From IMG/VR virus record IMGVR_UViG_3300017917_003446, positions 1 through 64,000 of that record: a stretch of 64,000 nucleotides of DNA, one strand, 5' to 3'. This document shows positions 41,759 through 51,511 of this stretch, one piece after another. How positions within the stretch are numbered: the stretch's first letter is position 1; every line of letters begins with the position of its first letter. The position numbers and the translations under genes were made by a program. A model generated the notes under the pieces. The model was not told where the DNA came from. It ran no database searches and worked only from the letters and a program-made list of their open reading frames with translations. The DNA is from a virus.

Positions 41759-42341
41759 CTATAATAAAAATGTAATAGAAATACCAAATTTTATTTCCTC
41801 AAATCATCAAAATACTTTGGAAAACTATGTTTGTAATAGCAATTTTAAATGGAGTTACTATGAGGGAACTATTTTAAAAACAGACATACAATACACTAAC
41901 AATTGCGTTATAGAAAAAGGATTTAATCCTCCACAATTTTGTCATTTTGTAAATATTAATCACAATCCCAATATTATTTTTATGCGGCCAATTTTAGATT
42001 CTTTAGCATCATTCTTTAATAAAAATTTACAAATAATAAAATGTAAATTTAATCTTCTTACTCAAAGAAAAGATAGTTTACATCATTATCCTCATTCTGA
42101 TCTAGATAAATTTGATGGTAATGTTTATACTGCTTTGTATTATATAAATGATTCTGACGGCGAAACTTATCTTTTTAACGAATTTGCTCCCAAAATAGAT
42201 GATAATATTTCAATACATAAGAAAATTATTCCCGAAAAAGGAAAAATTTTGATTTTTGATTCAAGACGTTTTCATGCGTCATCAAGCCCACAAACAAATG
42301 AAATAAGATTAGTTTTAAATATTGTATTTGGAGTAGTTTAA
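41751..42341 (+). CDS. 2-oxoglutarate/Fe(II) oxygenase-like protein
   Basis: The 196-residue protein starts VIEIPNFISSNHQNTLENYV and has the iron ligands HYPHSDLD (about 112-119) and RRFHASSSP (His about 175), with EIRLVLN for 2-oxoglutarate. It matches the prolyl-hydroxylase-like 2OG oxygenase pattern. It sits between sulfotransferase and APS kinase genes, suggesting it prepares hydroxyls for later transfer. Inference only. Confidence 0.82.
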   Translation: MNDYNKNVIEIPNFISSNHQNTLENYVCNSNFKWSYYEGTILKTDIQYTNNCVIEKGFNPPQFCHFVNINHNPNIIFMRPILDSLASFFNKNLQIIKCKFNLLTQRKDSLHHYPHSDLDKFDGNVYTALYYINDSDGETYLFNEFAPKIDDNISIHKKIIPEKGKILIFDSRRFHASSSPQTNEIRLVLNIVFGVV

Positions 42342-42342
42342 T

Positions 42343-43179
42343 ATGCAAAAGATATTAATTATGGGATTGCCGGGTTCAGGTAAAACGTATTTTGCTGAAT
42401 GCCTTAAAAAATATATGATGTCAGAACAAAAATCTTTATCCTTAATAGAAAACGATGCACCTTATCCAGATTTGTATTTTAAAGTCGATTGGTTCAATGC
42501 TGACGACGTAAGAAAAAGATTTAATGATTGGGATTTTTCTAAAGAAGGTAGAATTCGTCAATCGCTAAGAATGTTTGAATTCGCTATGAAATGTAAAGGT
42601 GATTATGTTATTTGCGATTTCGTAGCACCTTTGCCTGAAATGAGACATAATTTTAAGGCAGATTGGACCATTTGGATGGATACTATTGATTCTGGTCGAT
42701 ACGAAGATACTAATAAGATGTTCGTTCCTCCAGAAATTTACGATTTTAGAATAAACGAACAGAATGCTGAAAAATGGGTTCCCTATGTAGGCGAAATGAT
42801 TTTACAAAACAAACGTCGCCCTATATTTGATTGGAAAAAAGAAACAGTTCAAATGCTTGGACGTTGGCAACCTTGGCATGCTGGGCATAGAGCATTATTT
42901 GAAAGAGCATTTGCTAAAACAGGACAAGTTTGTATAATGATTAGAGATTGTCAAGGCTGGAATAAATCAAACCCTTATGCTATAGACCAAGTCAAATATT
43001 TTATAAAAAGAGATCTCGATCCACTTTATCAGGGGCAATACGAAATTTTGGTTGTTCCTAATATAGTAAATATTACTTATGGTCGAGACGTAGGTTATAA
43101 AATAGAACAAGAAGTTTTCGATGATGTTATACATGATATTAGCGCAACTAAGATTAGAAAAAATATGGGTTTAGAATAA
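42343..43179 (+). CDS. APS kinase / nucleotidyltransferase fusion
   Basis: The 278-residue protein has an N-terminal adenylylsulfate kinase-like domain: P-loop GLPGSGKT (8-15), WFNADDVRKRFNDWDFSKEGRIRQSLRM (about 51-78) and DYVICDFVAPLPEMR. The C-terminal domain (from about 168) is a class I nucleotidyltransferase: LGRWQPWHAGHRALFERA (HxGH-type) and ISATKIRK (ISTxxR-type). APS kinase makes PAPS; the second domain could form APS or a CDP/ADP-activated compound. Kinase call firm; the second substrate is unknown. It precedes the late promoter for the giant fibre. Confidence 0.82.
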   Translation: MQKILIMGLPGSGKTYFAECLKKYMMSEQKSLSLIENDAPYPDLYFKVDWFNADDVRKRFNDWDFSKEGRIRQSLRMFEFAMKCKGDYVICDFVAPLPEMRHNFKADWTIWMDTIDSGRYEDTNKMFVPPEIYDFRINEQNAEKWVPYVGEMILQNKRRPIFDWKKETVQMLGRWQPWHAGHRALFERAFAKTGQVCIMIRDCQGWNKSNPYAIDQVKYFIKRDLDPLYQGQYEILVVPNIVNITYGRDVGYKIEQEVFDDVIHDISATKIRKNMGLE

Positions 43180-43194
43180 CTAAAATCAAAATTT

Positions 43195-43202
43195 TATAAA
43201 TA
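43195..43202 (+). promoter_or_regulatory. T4-type late promoter for the giant fibre
   Basis: Perfect TATAAATA ends four bases before the terminator hairpin at 43206. Initiation about six bases downstream would fall inside the hairpin's first arm, so the new transcript escapes the terminator. Confidence 0.75.
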
Positions 43203-43205
43203 AAA

Positions 43206-43229
43206 GGACACTATATAGTGTCCTTTTTT
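43206..43229 (+). terminator. Rho-independent terminator overlapping late promoter
   Basis: GGACACTATATAGTGTCC (43206-43223) is a perfect palindrome followed by six T. It ends transcripts arriving from the island and insulates the fibre gene at 43242. Confidence 0.9.
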
Positions 43230-43241
43230 CTTGGATGCCAA

Positions 43242-46200
43242 ATGGCGAATACAATTCAGCACAAACGATCCTCCGTTTTAGGGAAAATTCCTACATCTGC
43301 TAATCTAGCAGTGGGTGAAATTGCTATCAATTTTGCCGATAAACTAATTTATACTAAAAATACTGACGGTAACGTCATTGTAATAGCCTACGGCACACTA
43401 GAAAGATTTACTGGTAATATTATTCCTTCGCAAAACGTAACTTATACATTAGGTAATTCGACACATAGATTTAGTAATTTATTTTTAAGTGGATCTACAA
43501 TTAATTTGGGCGGCGCCTCTATAAAATATGAGGGCGGATTTTTTAAAGTATTAGATGAAAATGGTAATCCAGCTAAAACATTAATATACACAGCTAATAT
43601 TTTTGAATCAGGAAATACTACTTCTGGTAATGTTTATTTCACTAACAATAGAGCAAGAGCTGCTTTAACCAGCGGTAATTCTATATCTTATGATTCTACT
43701 ACAGGTAATATTACACTTTCTCCTTCAGGCGTTACTGCTGCATCTTATGGAAATGCATCATTAATTCCATCACTCACGGTTGATCAATTTGGTAGAGTAA
43801 CTAGAGTATCAAACGTATCAGTAGCCGGGGTAAACAATTTTACTGCTTCCGGCAACGCATTTACTATTCAAACTTCTGCTGGTACAAGTTTTACTGCAAA
43901 TATTCAACTTAATTCTATAAGATTAGGAACAGACACAACTGGAGACTATGTATCTAATTTGACCGCTGGAACAGGAGTTGTACTAAGTAATTTAGGTGGA
44001 GAAGGTATAAATCCTACAATAGCAATAGGTCAAAATGTCGCTACAACTGCAGATGTAACTTTTTCAAATATTACTGCCACCGGTAACATTATTGCGAGTA
44101 ATATTTCAGGTAGTCAAACTAATACAACAATAATTGCAGGTTCCTATGCATTCTCGTTTGATAATGCTGGCAATTTAACTGCGCCTACTGCCATTAATAC
44201 TGGAACAATCAATGCCAGATCATGGAATAATTTATATACTAATAACGTAATTGAAGGTACAAATTTATACTTTACTAATGCAAGATCATATGCCAATACG
44301 TTGACAGCAATAAAAACCGGTAACGGTATTGTTTATAATAGTACTACAGGCAATATAACTCTTAATCCCACAGGAGTAACTGCAACTACTTATGGTGGTA
44401 GTTCAAACGTATCTGTTATTACTGTAGATCAATTTGGAAGGATTACGTCAGCTTCTAATGCAGCAGTCGCAGGAGTTTCAAGTTTTAATGCATCAGGCAA
44501 TTCCTTTACTATTGCCACTTCAGCAGGTTCTACTTTTATAGCAAATATTCAACCAAATTCTGTGAGACTCGGAACTGATACTACAGGAGATTACGTAGCT
44601 AATTTAGTTGCAGGAGCAGGTGTAATATTAACTAATCTTGGCGGCGAAGGAATATCACCTACAATATCTATTGGACAAAATGTAGATACACATGCAGATG
44701 TAACATTTGCCAATATTACTATTACTGGTAATTTATCAGTATTAGGAAATGCAGTACAATTCAATGCTAATACTTTAGTTATAGACGATCCTTTAATCCA
44801 AGTCGGAGCTAATAACAATTTATCGGATTCTGTGGATTTAGGATTTTTCGGACATTATAAAGGTGGTACACCTAGTGTAGAAAGACATGCAGGATTATTT
44901 AGAGATGCTAGTGACGGTAATTTTAAATTATTTGCTAATTTGGATCCCACACCTGACGTTGTTGTTGATACAAGTAATGTATCATTTAATTTTGCCAATC
45001 TAATTGTCAATTATTTAACAGGCAATGTATTAGGTACTGTTAACACCTTATCTAATTTTTCTACAAGTAATTTATCGGAAGGTACAAATTTATATTTTAC
45101 CAATGCAAGAGTATATTCTAATGTTGCTCCTTTATTAACTACAGCTAATGTCTCAGAAGTAACTAATCTATATTTTACCAATGCAAGAGTTTATGCGGCA
45201 GTCACAGGTAACTTAGCATCAAAAGCTAATGTCACAGATTTAACAACTAGCAATATAGCAGAAGGTACAAATTTATATTTCACTAATGCTAGAGTATATT
45301 CTAATATTGCTCCTCTTCTAACTACTGCAAATGTATTAGAATTAACCAATCTATATTTTACCAATGCAAGAGTTTATGGAACAGTCACTGGAAATTTAGC
45401 ATTAAAGGCTAATATTGTAGATTTAACAACAAGTAATATAGCTGAAGGAGCGAATTTATATTTCACTAATGATAGAGTTTATTCTAATATTGCTCCTCTT
45501 CTAACTACTGCAAATATATTGGAAGTAAACAATTTATATTTTACAAATGCCAGATCATATGCTAATACGTTGATAGCATTACGTGCAGGTAATGGTATAA
45601 ACTATAATAATGTTACCGGCAATATTACGTTAACTGCAACCGGAGTTTCTTCTGCAACTTACGGCGGATCGGCAAATATACCGGTTGTTACCATAGATGC
45701 ATTTGGCAGAATATCTTCAGCATCCAACGTTGCTGTTGCAGGTGTGTCAAGTTTTACTTCTTCAGGTAACAGTTTTACTATAAGTACAGGCGCAGGTACA
45801 AGTTTTACCGCAAATATACAACCCGATTCAATTAGATTAGGTACAGATACTACTGGTCCTTATGTTGCAAATTTGGTAGCAGGTACAGGAGTAACCTTAT
45901 CTGGATTGGGTAATGAAGGAACAACACCCACAATAAACATAGGTCAAAGTGTTGCTGCAACATCTGACGTAGTTTTTGCCAATATTACTGCTACAGGCAA
46001 TGTTACTGTTTTAGGTAATGTTAATGTAGGCAATCTAATAGGTAACTTTACAAATACTACTATAACTGCAGGTAGTTATGTATTTACTTTTGATAATGCC
46101 GGTAATGTTACCATACCTACAGCATTAAATGCCAATACAATAAATGCAACTTTTTGGAATAATTTATATACCAACAATGTAGTTGAAAGTGTAAATCTAT

Positions 46201-49200
46201 ATTTCACTAATGCTCGTTCTTATTCTAATACTTTAGTCGCACTTAGATCAGGCAATGGTATTTCATACAACAATGTGACAGGAAATATCACATTAACAGC
46301 AACAGGTGTTACTGCCAGTACTTATGGTGGGACATCCCAAATACCTGTATTTACTGTTGATTCTTTTGGTAGATTAACCAATGCAAGTAATGTTGCAGTT
46401 GCAGGAGTAAACGCATTTACCTCTTCAGGTAATTCCTTCACTATAAGCACAGCAGCAGGTACAAGTTTCACAGCAAATATTCAACCAGATTCTATAAGAC
46501 TTGGAACAGATACAACCGGACCATATATATCAAACTTAATAGCAGGTACAGGTGTTACTTTAACAGGACTAGGTAACGAAAGCACTACACCTACAATATC
46601 AATTGGTCAAGCAGTAGATGCAACTTCAGATGTAACTTTCAAAAATATAATAATAAGTGGCAATTTAACTGTATCCGGTAATACCTCCTATATTAATACT
46701 GAAACAATTGAATTAGCTGATAATAAAATTACATTAAATTCTAATCTGACTGGTGCTCCCTCGGAAGATGCGGGATTAGTAATTAACAGAGGCACTAATG
46801 CAAATGTAGAATTAAGATGGAATGAAACTAGTGATTATTGGGAGTTTACTAACAATGGTACTAATTACTTTAAGATAGCAGTATCTACAACTGATTTAGT
46901 AGAGGGCACTAATTTATATTATACAAATACTAAAGCATACGCTAACACATTGTCTGCAATAAAAACTGGTAATGGAATAGTTTACGACAATACAGCGGGA
47001 AATATAACACTATCAGCTACCGGTGTAATAGCTGCATCATATGGAAACACTACACATCATATCGGATTGGTAGTAGATGAGCATGGTAGAATAACATCTG
47101 CTAATACAATAGCACTTACAACAGGACCTACAGGACCTCAAGGAGCGGCCGGTGTACAAGGTTCCCAAGGTAATGCTGGAGTCCAAGGAGCACAAGGTAA
47201 TGCGGGTATCCAAGGAGCACAAGGTGTTGCTGGAATACAAGGGGCACAGGGCAATGCTGGAATACAAGGGGCACAGGGTGTAGCAGGCGTACAAGGTTCC
47301 CAAGGTAATGCTGGAGTCCAAGGAGCACAAGGTAATGCGGGTATCCAAGGAGCACAAGGTGACGTAGGTGTTCAAGGTGCTGCAGGTGTACAAGGTTCTC
47401 AGGGCAATGCTGGAGTCCAAGGAGCACAGGGCGCTACGGGTCCACAGGGTGTAGCAGGCGTACAAGGTTCTCAGGGCAATGCTGGGATACAAGGTGCTAC
47501 GGGTCCACAGGGTGTAGCAGGTGTACAAGGAGCTCAAGGAGTTCAAGGCGCCACTGGTCCACAAGGATTAAATTCCTCAGATGAATTTTTCTCATCTAAT
47601 ATTACCGCAAATATTTCTATTACAGCAAATGTATGGAGAAATTTATATACTTCTAATGTAATAGAAAATGGAACTACTACAACAGGTAATGTTTATTTTA
47701 CAAATTCAAGAGCCAGACTTGCACTTACAAGTGGAAATGGTATATCATATGATTCTGCTACAGGTAATATAACTTTATCTTCAACAGATGTAGTAGCTAG
47801 CACTTATGGTGGCAATAATAGAATAATTCCCAGATTCACCGTAGATAGTTTAGGTAGAATTACATCTGCATCCAATACGACATTAGATGATATTGTACTA
47901 GGTACACAAACATCAGGTAATTATGTACAAAATGTTTTACCTGGAACAGGTGTTACTATATCAGGTACTCCGGGTGAATCAAGAGATGCTACAATTTCCA
48001 TTGGTCAGGCGGTATCTACTACCTCAGATGTTACCTTTGCAAATGTTACAGTAACAGGTAATTTATTAGTACAAGGCAATGCTGTTGAATTTGCAGCAAA
48101 TACTTTAGTAATTAATGATCCATTGATTCAGGTAGGTAAAAATCCTACAGGAGATGCTGTAGATTTAGGATTCTTTGGACACTATCTTACAGGATCGGTG
48201 GAAAGACATGCTGGATTATTTAGAGATGCAACTGACGGTAAATTTAAACTATTCGCAAACCTTGATCCAGAGCCAGTAACTATAGTTGATACAGCTAATA
48301 CATCTTACTACAAAGCATATTTTGAAGTTGGCACAATCGATTCAGCGAATGGCTCATTTACAGGAAATGTAACAACTGGTAATGTAAGTGGAACTAGAGG
48401 AGACTTCGTATATTTTGATGGTATTATGGATTCAGGTACCATTAATAACGCAGTTGTTGTAGAAAAATCGCCGGTAGTAACCGTCACATTAAGCGGAAAC
48501 ATAACAGGATCAGCATCTGCAATACTATCAAATTTAGCAAGTAATACAGTAACAGTTACAACTACACTAGAAAATACTGGAGTATCGGCTACAACCTATG
48601 GTGGATCTTCTAAAGTCCCTGTACTTGTAATTGATGCTAAAGGTAGAATAACGTCAGCATCAAATGTAAATGTTGCAGGTGTTACGTCATTTAGTGCTTC
48701 GGGTAATACATTCACTATAGCTACTGCTGATGGTGGATCATTTAGTGCAAATATTCAACAAAATTCAGTAAGATTAGGAACTGATACTACAGGTGACTTT
48801 GTAGGTAACGTACTAGCAGGGACAGGTTTAGTAGCAAGTGGACAAAGTGGTGAATATGCTAATGTAACATTAACACTAGCTTCTTCTGGTGTAGTAGCAT
48901 CAACGTATGGAAATGCTACTATTCAAAGTGTTATCACAGTTGATACTTATGGTAGAATAACTTCTGCAGCAAATGTTACTGCTCAAGTATCTAATACCAA
49001 TATTTTAGGAAACATTGCATCATCCCAACTTAATCCTACAGGAGTAACTGCTGCTAACTACGGAAATAATTCACATCATATTGGATTAGTTATAGATCAA
49101 CAAGGAAGAATAACTTCTGCAAATATGATACCTTTCTCTGCAGGTCCCACAGGACCTCAGGGAGCAGCAGGAGCCCAAGGCGCAACCGGTGCTCAAGGCG

Positions 49201-49790
49201 CCAATGGATCAAATGGTTCACCTGGACCTAACGGAGCTCAAGGTCCTGCAGGTGTTCAAGGTGCAACAGGTGCTCAAGGCGCCAATGGATCAAATGGTTC
49301 ACCTGGACCTAACGGAGCTCAAGGCCCTGCAGGTGCTCAAGGCCCAACAGGACCAACGGGGCCGCAAGGTGCTACTGGTCCTCAGGGTGCTTCGTCAGGA
49401 GGCAATTTATTATTGAATATATCATTGGGTGTTGGTACTCCAGCATCAGGTACTCAAGGTGAAATACGTGCTACTAATAACATTACTGCTTATTATTCTG
49501 ATGATAGATTAAAAACTAGAATAAATAATATTCCTAATGCTTTAGATAAAATTAAATCATTGTCGGGATTTTATTTCACAGCTAACGATGTAGCAAAATC
49601 TTTAGGATATCAAGGTGAACTTCAGGTGGGTGTATCTGCTCAGGAAATTCAAAGAGTTCTACCTGAAGTAGTAGCGCCTGCCCCTATAGATGATAAATAC
49701 TTAACAGTTAGATATGAGAAAATTATTCCGCTACTTATTGAAGGTATCAAGGAACTAGAAATAAGAATAAGTGCATTAGAAAACAAATAA
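43242..49790 (+). CDS. Giant tail fibre with repeats, collagen-like segments and S74 domain
   Basis: The 2,182-residue fibre starts with an Mtd-N-like module (TIQHKRSSVLGKIPTSANLAVGEIAINFADKLIYTK). The body has long repeats: at least four close copies of SSFxASGNSFTIxTxAGTSF-type units followed by RLGTDTTGxYV (about 43830-46670, a fifth near 48680) and shorter TNLYFTNARVYSNIAPLLTTANV units (45070-45540). Collagen-like Gly-X-Y tracts occupy about residues 1295-1443 and 1966-2053. The end is an S74 chaperone (ITAYYSDDRLK, VGVSAQEIQRVLPEVV, KYLTVRYEKIIPLLIEGIKEL). The ATG at 43242 is used; an upstream GTG at 43218 lies inside the terminator. Confidence 0.9.
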   Translation: MANTIQHKRSSVLGKIPTSANLAVGEIAINFADKLIYTKNTDGNVIVIAYGTLERFTGNIIPSQNVTYTLGNSTHRFSNLFLSGSTINLGGASIKYEGGFFKVLDENGNPAKTLIYTANIFESGNTTSGNVYFTNNRARAALTSGNSISYDSTTGNITLSPSGVTAASYGNASLIPSLTVDQFGRVTRVSNVSVAGVNNFTASGNAFTIQTSAGTSFTANIQLNSIRLGTDTTGDYVSNLTAGTGVVLSNLGGEGINPTIAIGQNVATTADVTFSNITATGNIIASNISGSQTNTTIIAGSYAFSFDNAGNLTAPTAINTGTINARSWNNLYTNNVIEGTNLYFTNARSYANTLTAIKTGNGIVYNSTTGNITLNPTGVTATTYGGSSNVSVITVDQFGRITSASNAAVAGVSSFNASGNSFTIATSAGSTFIANIQPNSVRLGTDTTGDYVANLVAGAGVILTNLGGEGISPTISIGQNVDTHADVTFANITITGNLSVLGNAVQFNANTLVIDDPLIQVGANNNLSDSVDLGFFGHYKGGTPSVERHAGLFRDASDGNFKLFANLDPTPDVVVDTSNVSFNFANLIVNYLTGNVLGTVNTLSNFSTSNLSEGTNLYFTNARVYSNVAPLLTTANVSEVTNLYFTNARVYAAVTGNLASKANVTDLTTSNIAEGTNLYFTNARVYSNIAPLLTTANVLELTNLYFTNARVYGTVTGNLALKANIVDLTTSNIAEGANLYFTNDRVYSNIAPLLTTANILEVNNLYFTNARSYANTLIALRAGNGINYNNVTGNITLTATGVSSATYGGSANIPVVTIDAFGRISSASNVAVAGVSSFTSSGNSFTISTGAGTSFTANIQPDSIRLGTDTTGPYVANLVAGTGVTLSGLGNEGTTPTINIGQSVAATSDVVFANITATGNVTVLGNVNVGNLIGNFTNTTITAGSYVFTFDNAGNVTIPTALNANTINATFWNNLYTNNVVESVNLYFTNARSYSNTLVALRSGNGISYNNVTGNITLTATGVTASTYGGTSQIPVFTVDSFGRLTNASNVAVAGVNAFTSSGNSFTISTAAGTSFTANIQPDSIRLGTDTTGPYISNLIAGTGVTLTGLGNESTTPTISIGQAVDATSDVTFKNIIISGNLTVSGNTSYINTETIELADNKITLNSNLTGAPSEDAGLVINRGTNANVELRWNETSDYWEFTNNGTNYFKIAVSTTDLVEGTNLYYTNTKAYANTLSAIKTGNGIVYDNTAGNITLSATGVIAASYGNTTHHIGLVVDEHGRITSANTIALTTGPTGPQGAAGVQGSQGNAGVQGAQGNAGIQGAQGVAGIQGAQGNAGIQGAQGVAGVQGSQGNAGVQGAQGNAGIQGAQGDVGVQGAAGVQGSQGNAGVQGAQGATGPQGVAGVQGSQGNAGIQGATGPQGVAGVQGAQGVQGATGPQGLNSSDEFFSSNITANISITANVWRNLYTSNVIENGTTTTGNVYFTNSRARLALTSGNGISYDSATGNITLSSTDVVASTYGGNNRIIPRFTVDSLGRITSASNTTLDDIVLGTQTSGNYVQNVLPGTGVTISGTPGESRDATISIGQAVSTTSDVTFANVTVTGNLLVQGNAVEFAANTLVINDPLIQVGKNPTGDAVDLGFFGHYLTGSVERHAGLFRDATDGKFKLFANLDPEPVTIVDTANTSYYKAYFEVGTIDSANGSFTGNVTTGNVSGTRGDFVYFDGIMDSGTINNAVVVEKSPVVTVTLSGNITGSASAILSNLASNTVTVTTTLENTGVSATTYGGSSKVPVLVIDAKGRITSASNVNVAGVTSFSASGNTFTIATADGGSFSANIQQNSVRLGTDTTGDFVGNVLAGTGLVASGQSGEYANVTLTLASSGVVASTYGNATIQSVITVDTYGRITSAANVTAQVSNTNILGNIASSQLNPTGVTAANYGNNSHHIGLVIDQQGRITSANMIPFSAGPTGPQGAAGAQGATGAQGANGSNGSPGPNGAQGPAGVQGATGAQGANGSNGSPGPNGAQGPAGAQGPTGPTGPQGATGPQGASSGGNLLLNISLGVGTPASGTQGEIRATNNITAYYSDDRLKTRINNIPNALDKIKSLSGFYFTANDVAKSLGYQGELQVGVSAQEIQRVLPEVVAPAPIDDKYLTVRYEKIIPLLIEGIKELEIRISALENK

Positions 49791-49804
49791 ATTAAATTTA
49801 TATT

Positions 49805-51508
49805 ATGAATAAAAGTGCAAAATTAGTTTTAATTACAATGTTTAAAAACGAATCTAAATCGATTCGTAGAATGCTTAAATCCACAATCGGATATGTGGAT
49901 TATTATATTTTTCAGAATAATGGTTCTGAAGACGGTACCCAGGAAATAGCTGAATCTTTTTTAAAAGAACACAATTTTCCTGGGTTTGTCTATTTGTTAG
50001 AGGAAGGGTGGAAAGGATTCGGTTGGAATAGAGATCATCTTATTCAAGTTGCACAAAAAACTGAACATGGGTGTGATTGGATTTTTAGTATTGATTGTGA
50101 TGAAGTTTTAGTTGTAGATAGTAATTTTGATTGGAATATTCTAAACAACAAAAATATTCATAGTTTTGAAGTTACTGCTGAATTTTACGGAAGTCTTTAT
50201 CAAAGAGCCAGACTTTATAATGCCAAATTTCCCTGGAGATTTAATCATGATTTAGCGCATGAAACAATATACATGGATATTCCAGAGGTGAAAGAAAATT
50301 TTAACAGATATGATTTAGATTATGGTTTTAGACAAATAGGTTATCCCGAAGGACAAAGTTGGGAATCGCCTAACAAATTTCTTTTTGATGCTTTAAACTT
50401 TGAACAAAAACTTTTAAAAGAAAATAGTATGTTAACTGATATGTATCATTTTTGGTACATAGGAAAAAGTTATTTTGATGCTATTCCTAGCAATTATCCT
50501 TTAGGATTAGATCATAAGAAAGAATTTGCAAGACGTAGTATTTTTTATTTTCTAGAATATTTAAAAATCATACATGAATTCGATACAAATATTAAAGCTA
50601 AATTTACTGATGAAAAATCTTATTACACTTTAGTTTTGATTGCCGAAGCATATTATTTTTTAAAAGATGAAGAAAATACAATAAAACATTTATATCTCGC
50701 AGAACAATTTTGCCAAGAAAGAAATGATCATTTGATAGCTTTAGCTGATTATTATGAAAAAGATAAAAATTATGAAAAAATGTTAGAGATAACAGAAAAA
50801 CTTATTGATCCTTCTAGAACAAATCCCTTTCCTAGATTGAACTTTGTTATTAATAAAAATCATTACTATAATACTGGTACTTTAGTTCAAGAATTAAATG
50901 AAAAAGCAAAAAACTATGTTAAAGAATATGCCATGTATAATTCAGCAATTAATATAGATTCAAAGAAAAGATTTTTTGTTATTGATAATTTTTACACTGA
51001 CCCTTTTAAAATAAGAGAATATGCTTTAGGTGTTAATTTTTCTGCAGATTTGAGATTTTATAAGGGAATAAGGTCTAATGAGCAACATATTTTTCAAGGT
51101 ACTAAAGAAATATTTGAATCAATTATAGGTGAAAAAATAAATCATTTTCATGAACATGAAATGTGCGGTAGATTTCAAGTATGTACATCAGAGGATCCTA
51201 TAGTATATCATAATGATAATCAAAAATGGGCAGCAATGATTTATCTTTCCCCAGATGCCCCTTTTTCTTCAGGTACTAAATTACTTGCTCATAAAGAAAC
51301 AAAGGCAAGATCATTTGAGGATAAGGGATATGAAAGAGCATTTAGTGGAGGGTTTTATGATGCTACAAAATTTGAAACTGTAGATGAAATTGGTAACGTT
51401 TTTAATAGATTAGTTATTTTTAATTCAAAATGTATACATTCAGCATCGCAATATTTTGGTACAGATAAATATTCTGGAAGATTAACACATTTGTTCTTTT
51501 TTGATTAA
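49805..51508 (+). CDS. Glycosyltransferase fused to 2-oxoglutarate/Fe(II) oxygenase-like domain
   Basis: The 567-residue protein has an N-terminal GT2-like domain (LITMFKNESKSIRRMLKSTIGYVDYYIFQNNGSEDGTQEIAE, IFSIDCDEVLVV with the DxD) to about residue 290, a helical TPR-like link, then a DUF6445/2OG-oxygenase-like domain from about 390. Ligand candidates are YHNDNQKWAAMIYLSP (HxD, about 467-469), CIHSASQYFG (542) and GRLTHLFFFD. A GT plus hydroxylase in one chain recalls collagen lysyl hydroxylase/glucosyltransferase enzymes. Located directly after the collagen-bearing giant fibre. Confidence 0.82.
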   Translation: MNKSAKLVLITMFKNESKSIRRMLKSTIGYVDYYIFQNNGSEDGTQEIAESFLKEHNFPGFVYLLEEGWKGFGWNRDHLIQVAQKTEHGCDWIFSIDCDEVLVVDSNFDWNILNNKNIHSFEVTAEFYGSLYQRARLYNAKFPWRFNHDLAHETIYMDIPEVKENFNRYDLDYGFRQIGYPEGQSWESPNKFLFDALNFEQKLLKENSMLTDMYHFWYIGKSYFDAIPSNYPLGLDHKKEFARRSIFYFLEYLKIIHEFDTNIKAKFTDEKSYYTLVLIAEAYYFLKDEENTIKHLYLAEQFCQERNDHLIALADYYEKDKNYEKMLEITEKLIDPSRTNPFPRLNFVINKNHYYNTGTLVQELNEKAKNYVKEYAMYNSAINIDSKKRFFVIDNFYTDPFKIREYALGVNFSADLRFYKGIRSNEQHIFQGTKEIFESIIGEKINHFHEHEMCGRFQVCTSEDPIVYHNDNQKWAAMIYLSPDAPFSSGTKLLAHKETKARSFEDKGYERAFSGGFYDATKFETVDEIGNVFNRLVIFNSKCIHSASQYFGTDKYSGRLTHLFFFD

Positions 51509-51511
51509 TTT

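Noticed and set aside
47100-47580. Long minus-strand ORFs and a CRISPR-like periodicity across the collagen-like repeats
   Set aside because: Both follow from the Gly-X-Y coding repeats on the plus strand; periods vary and there are no spacers.
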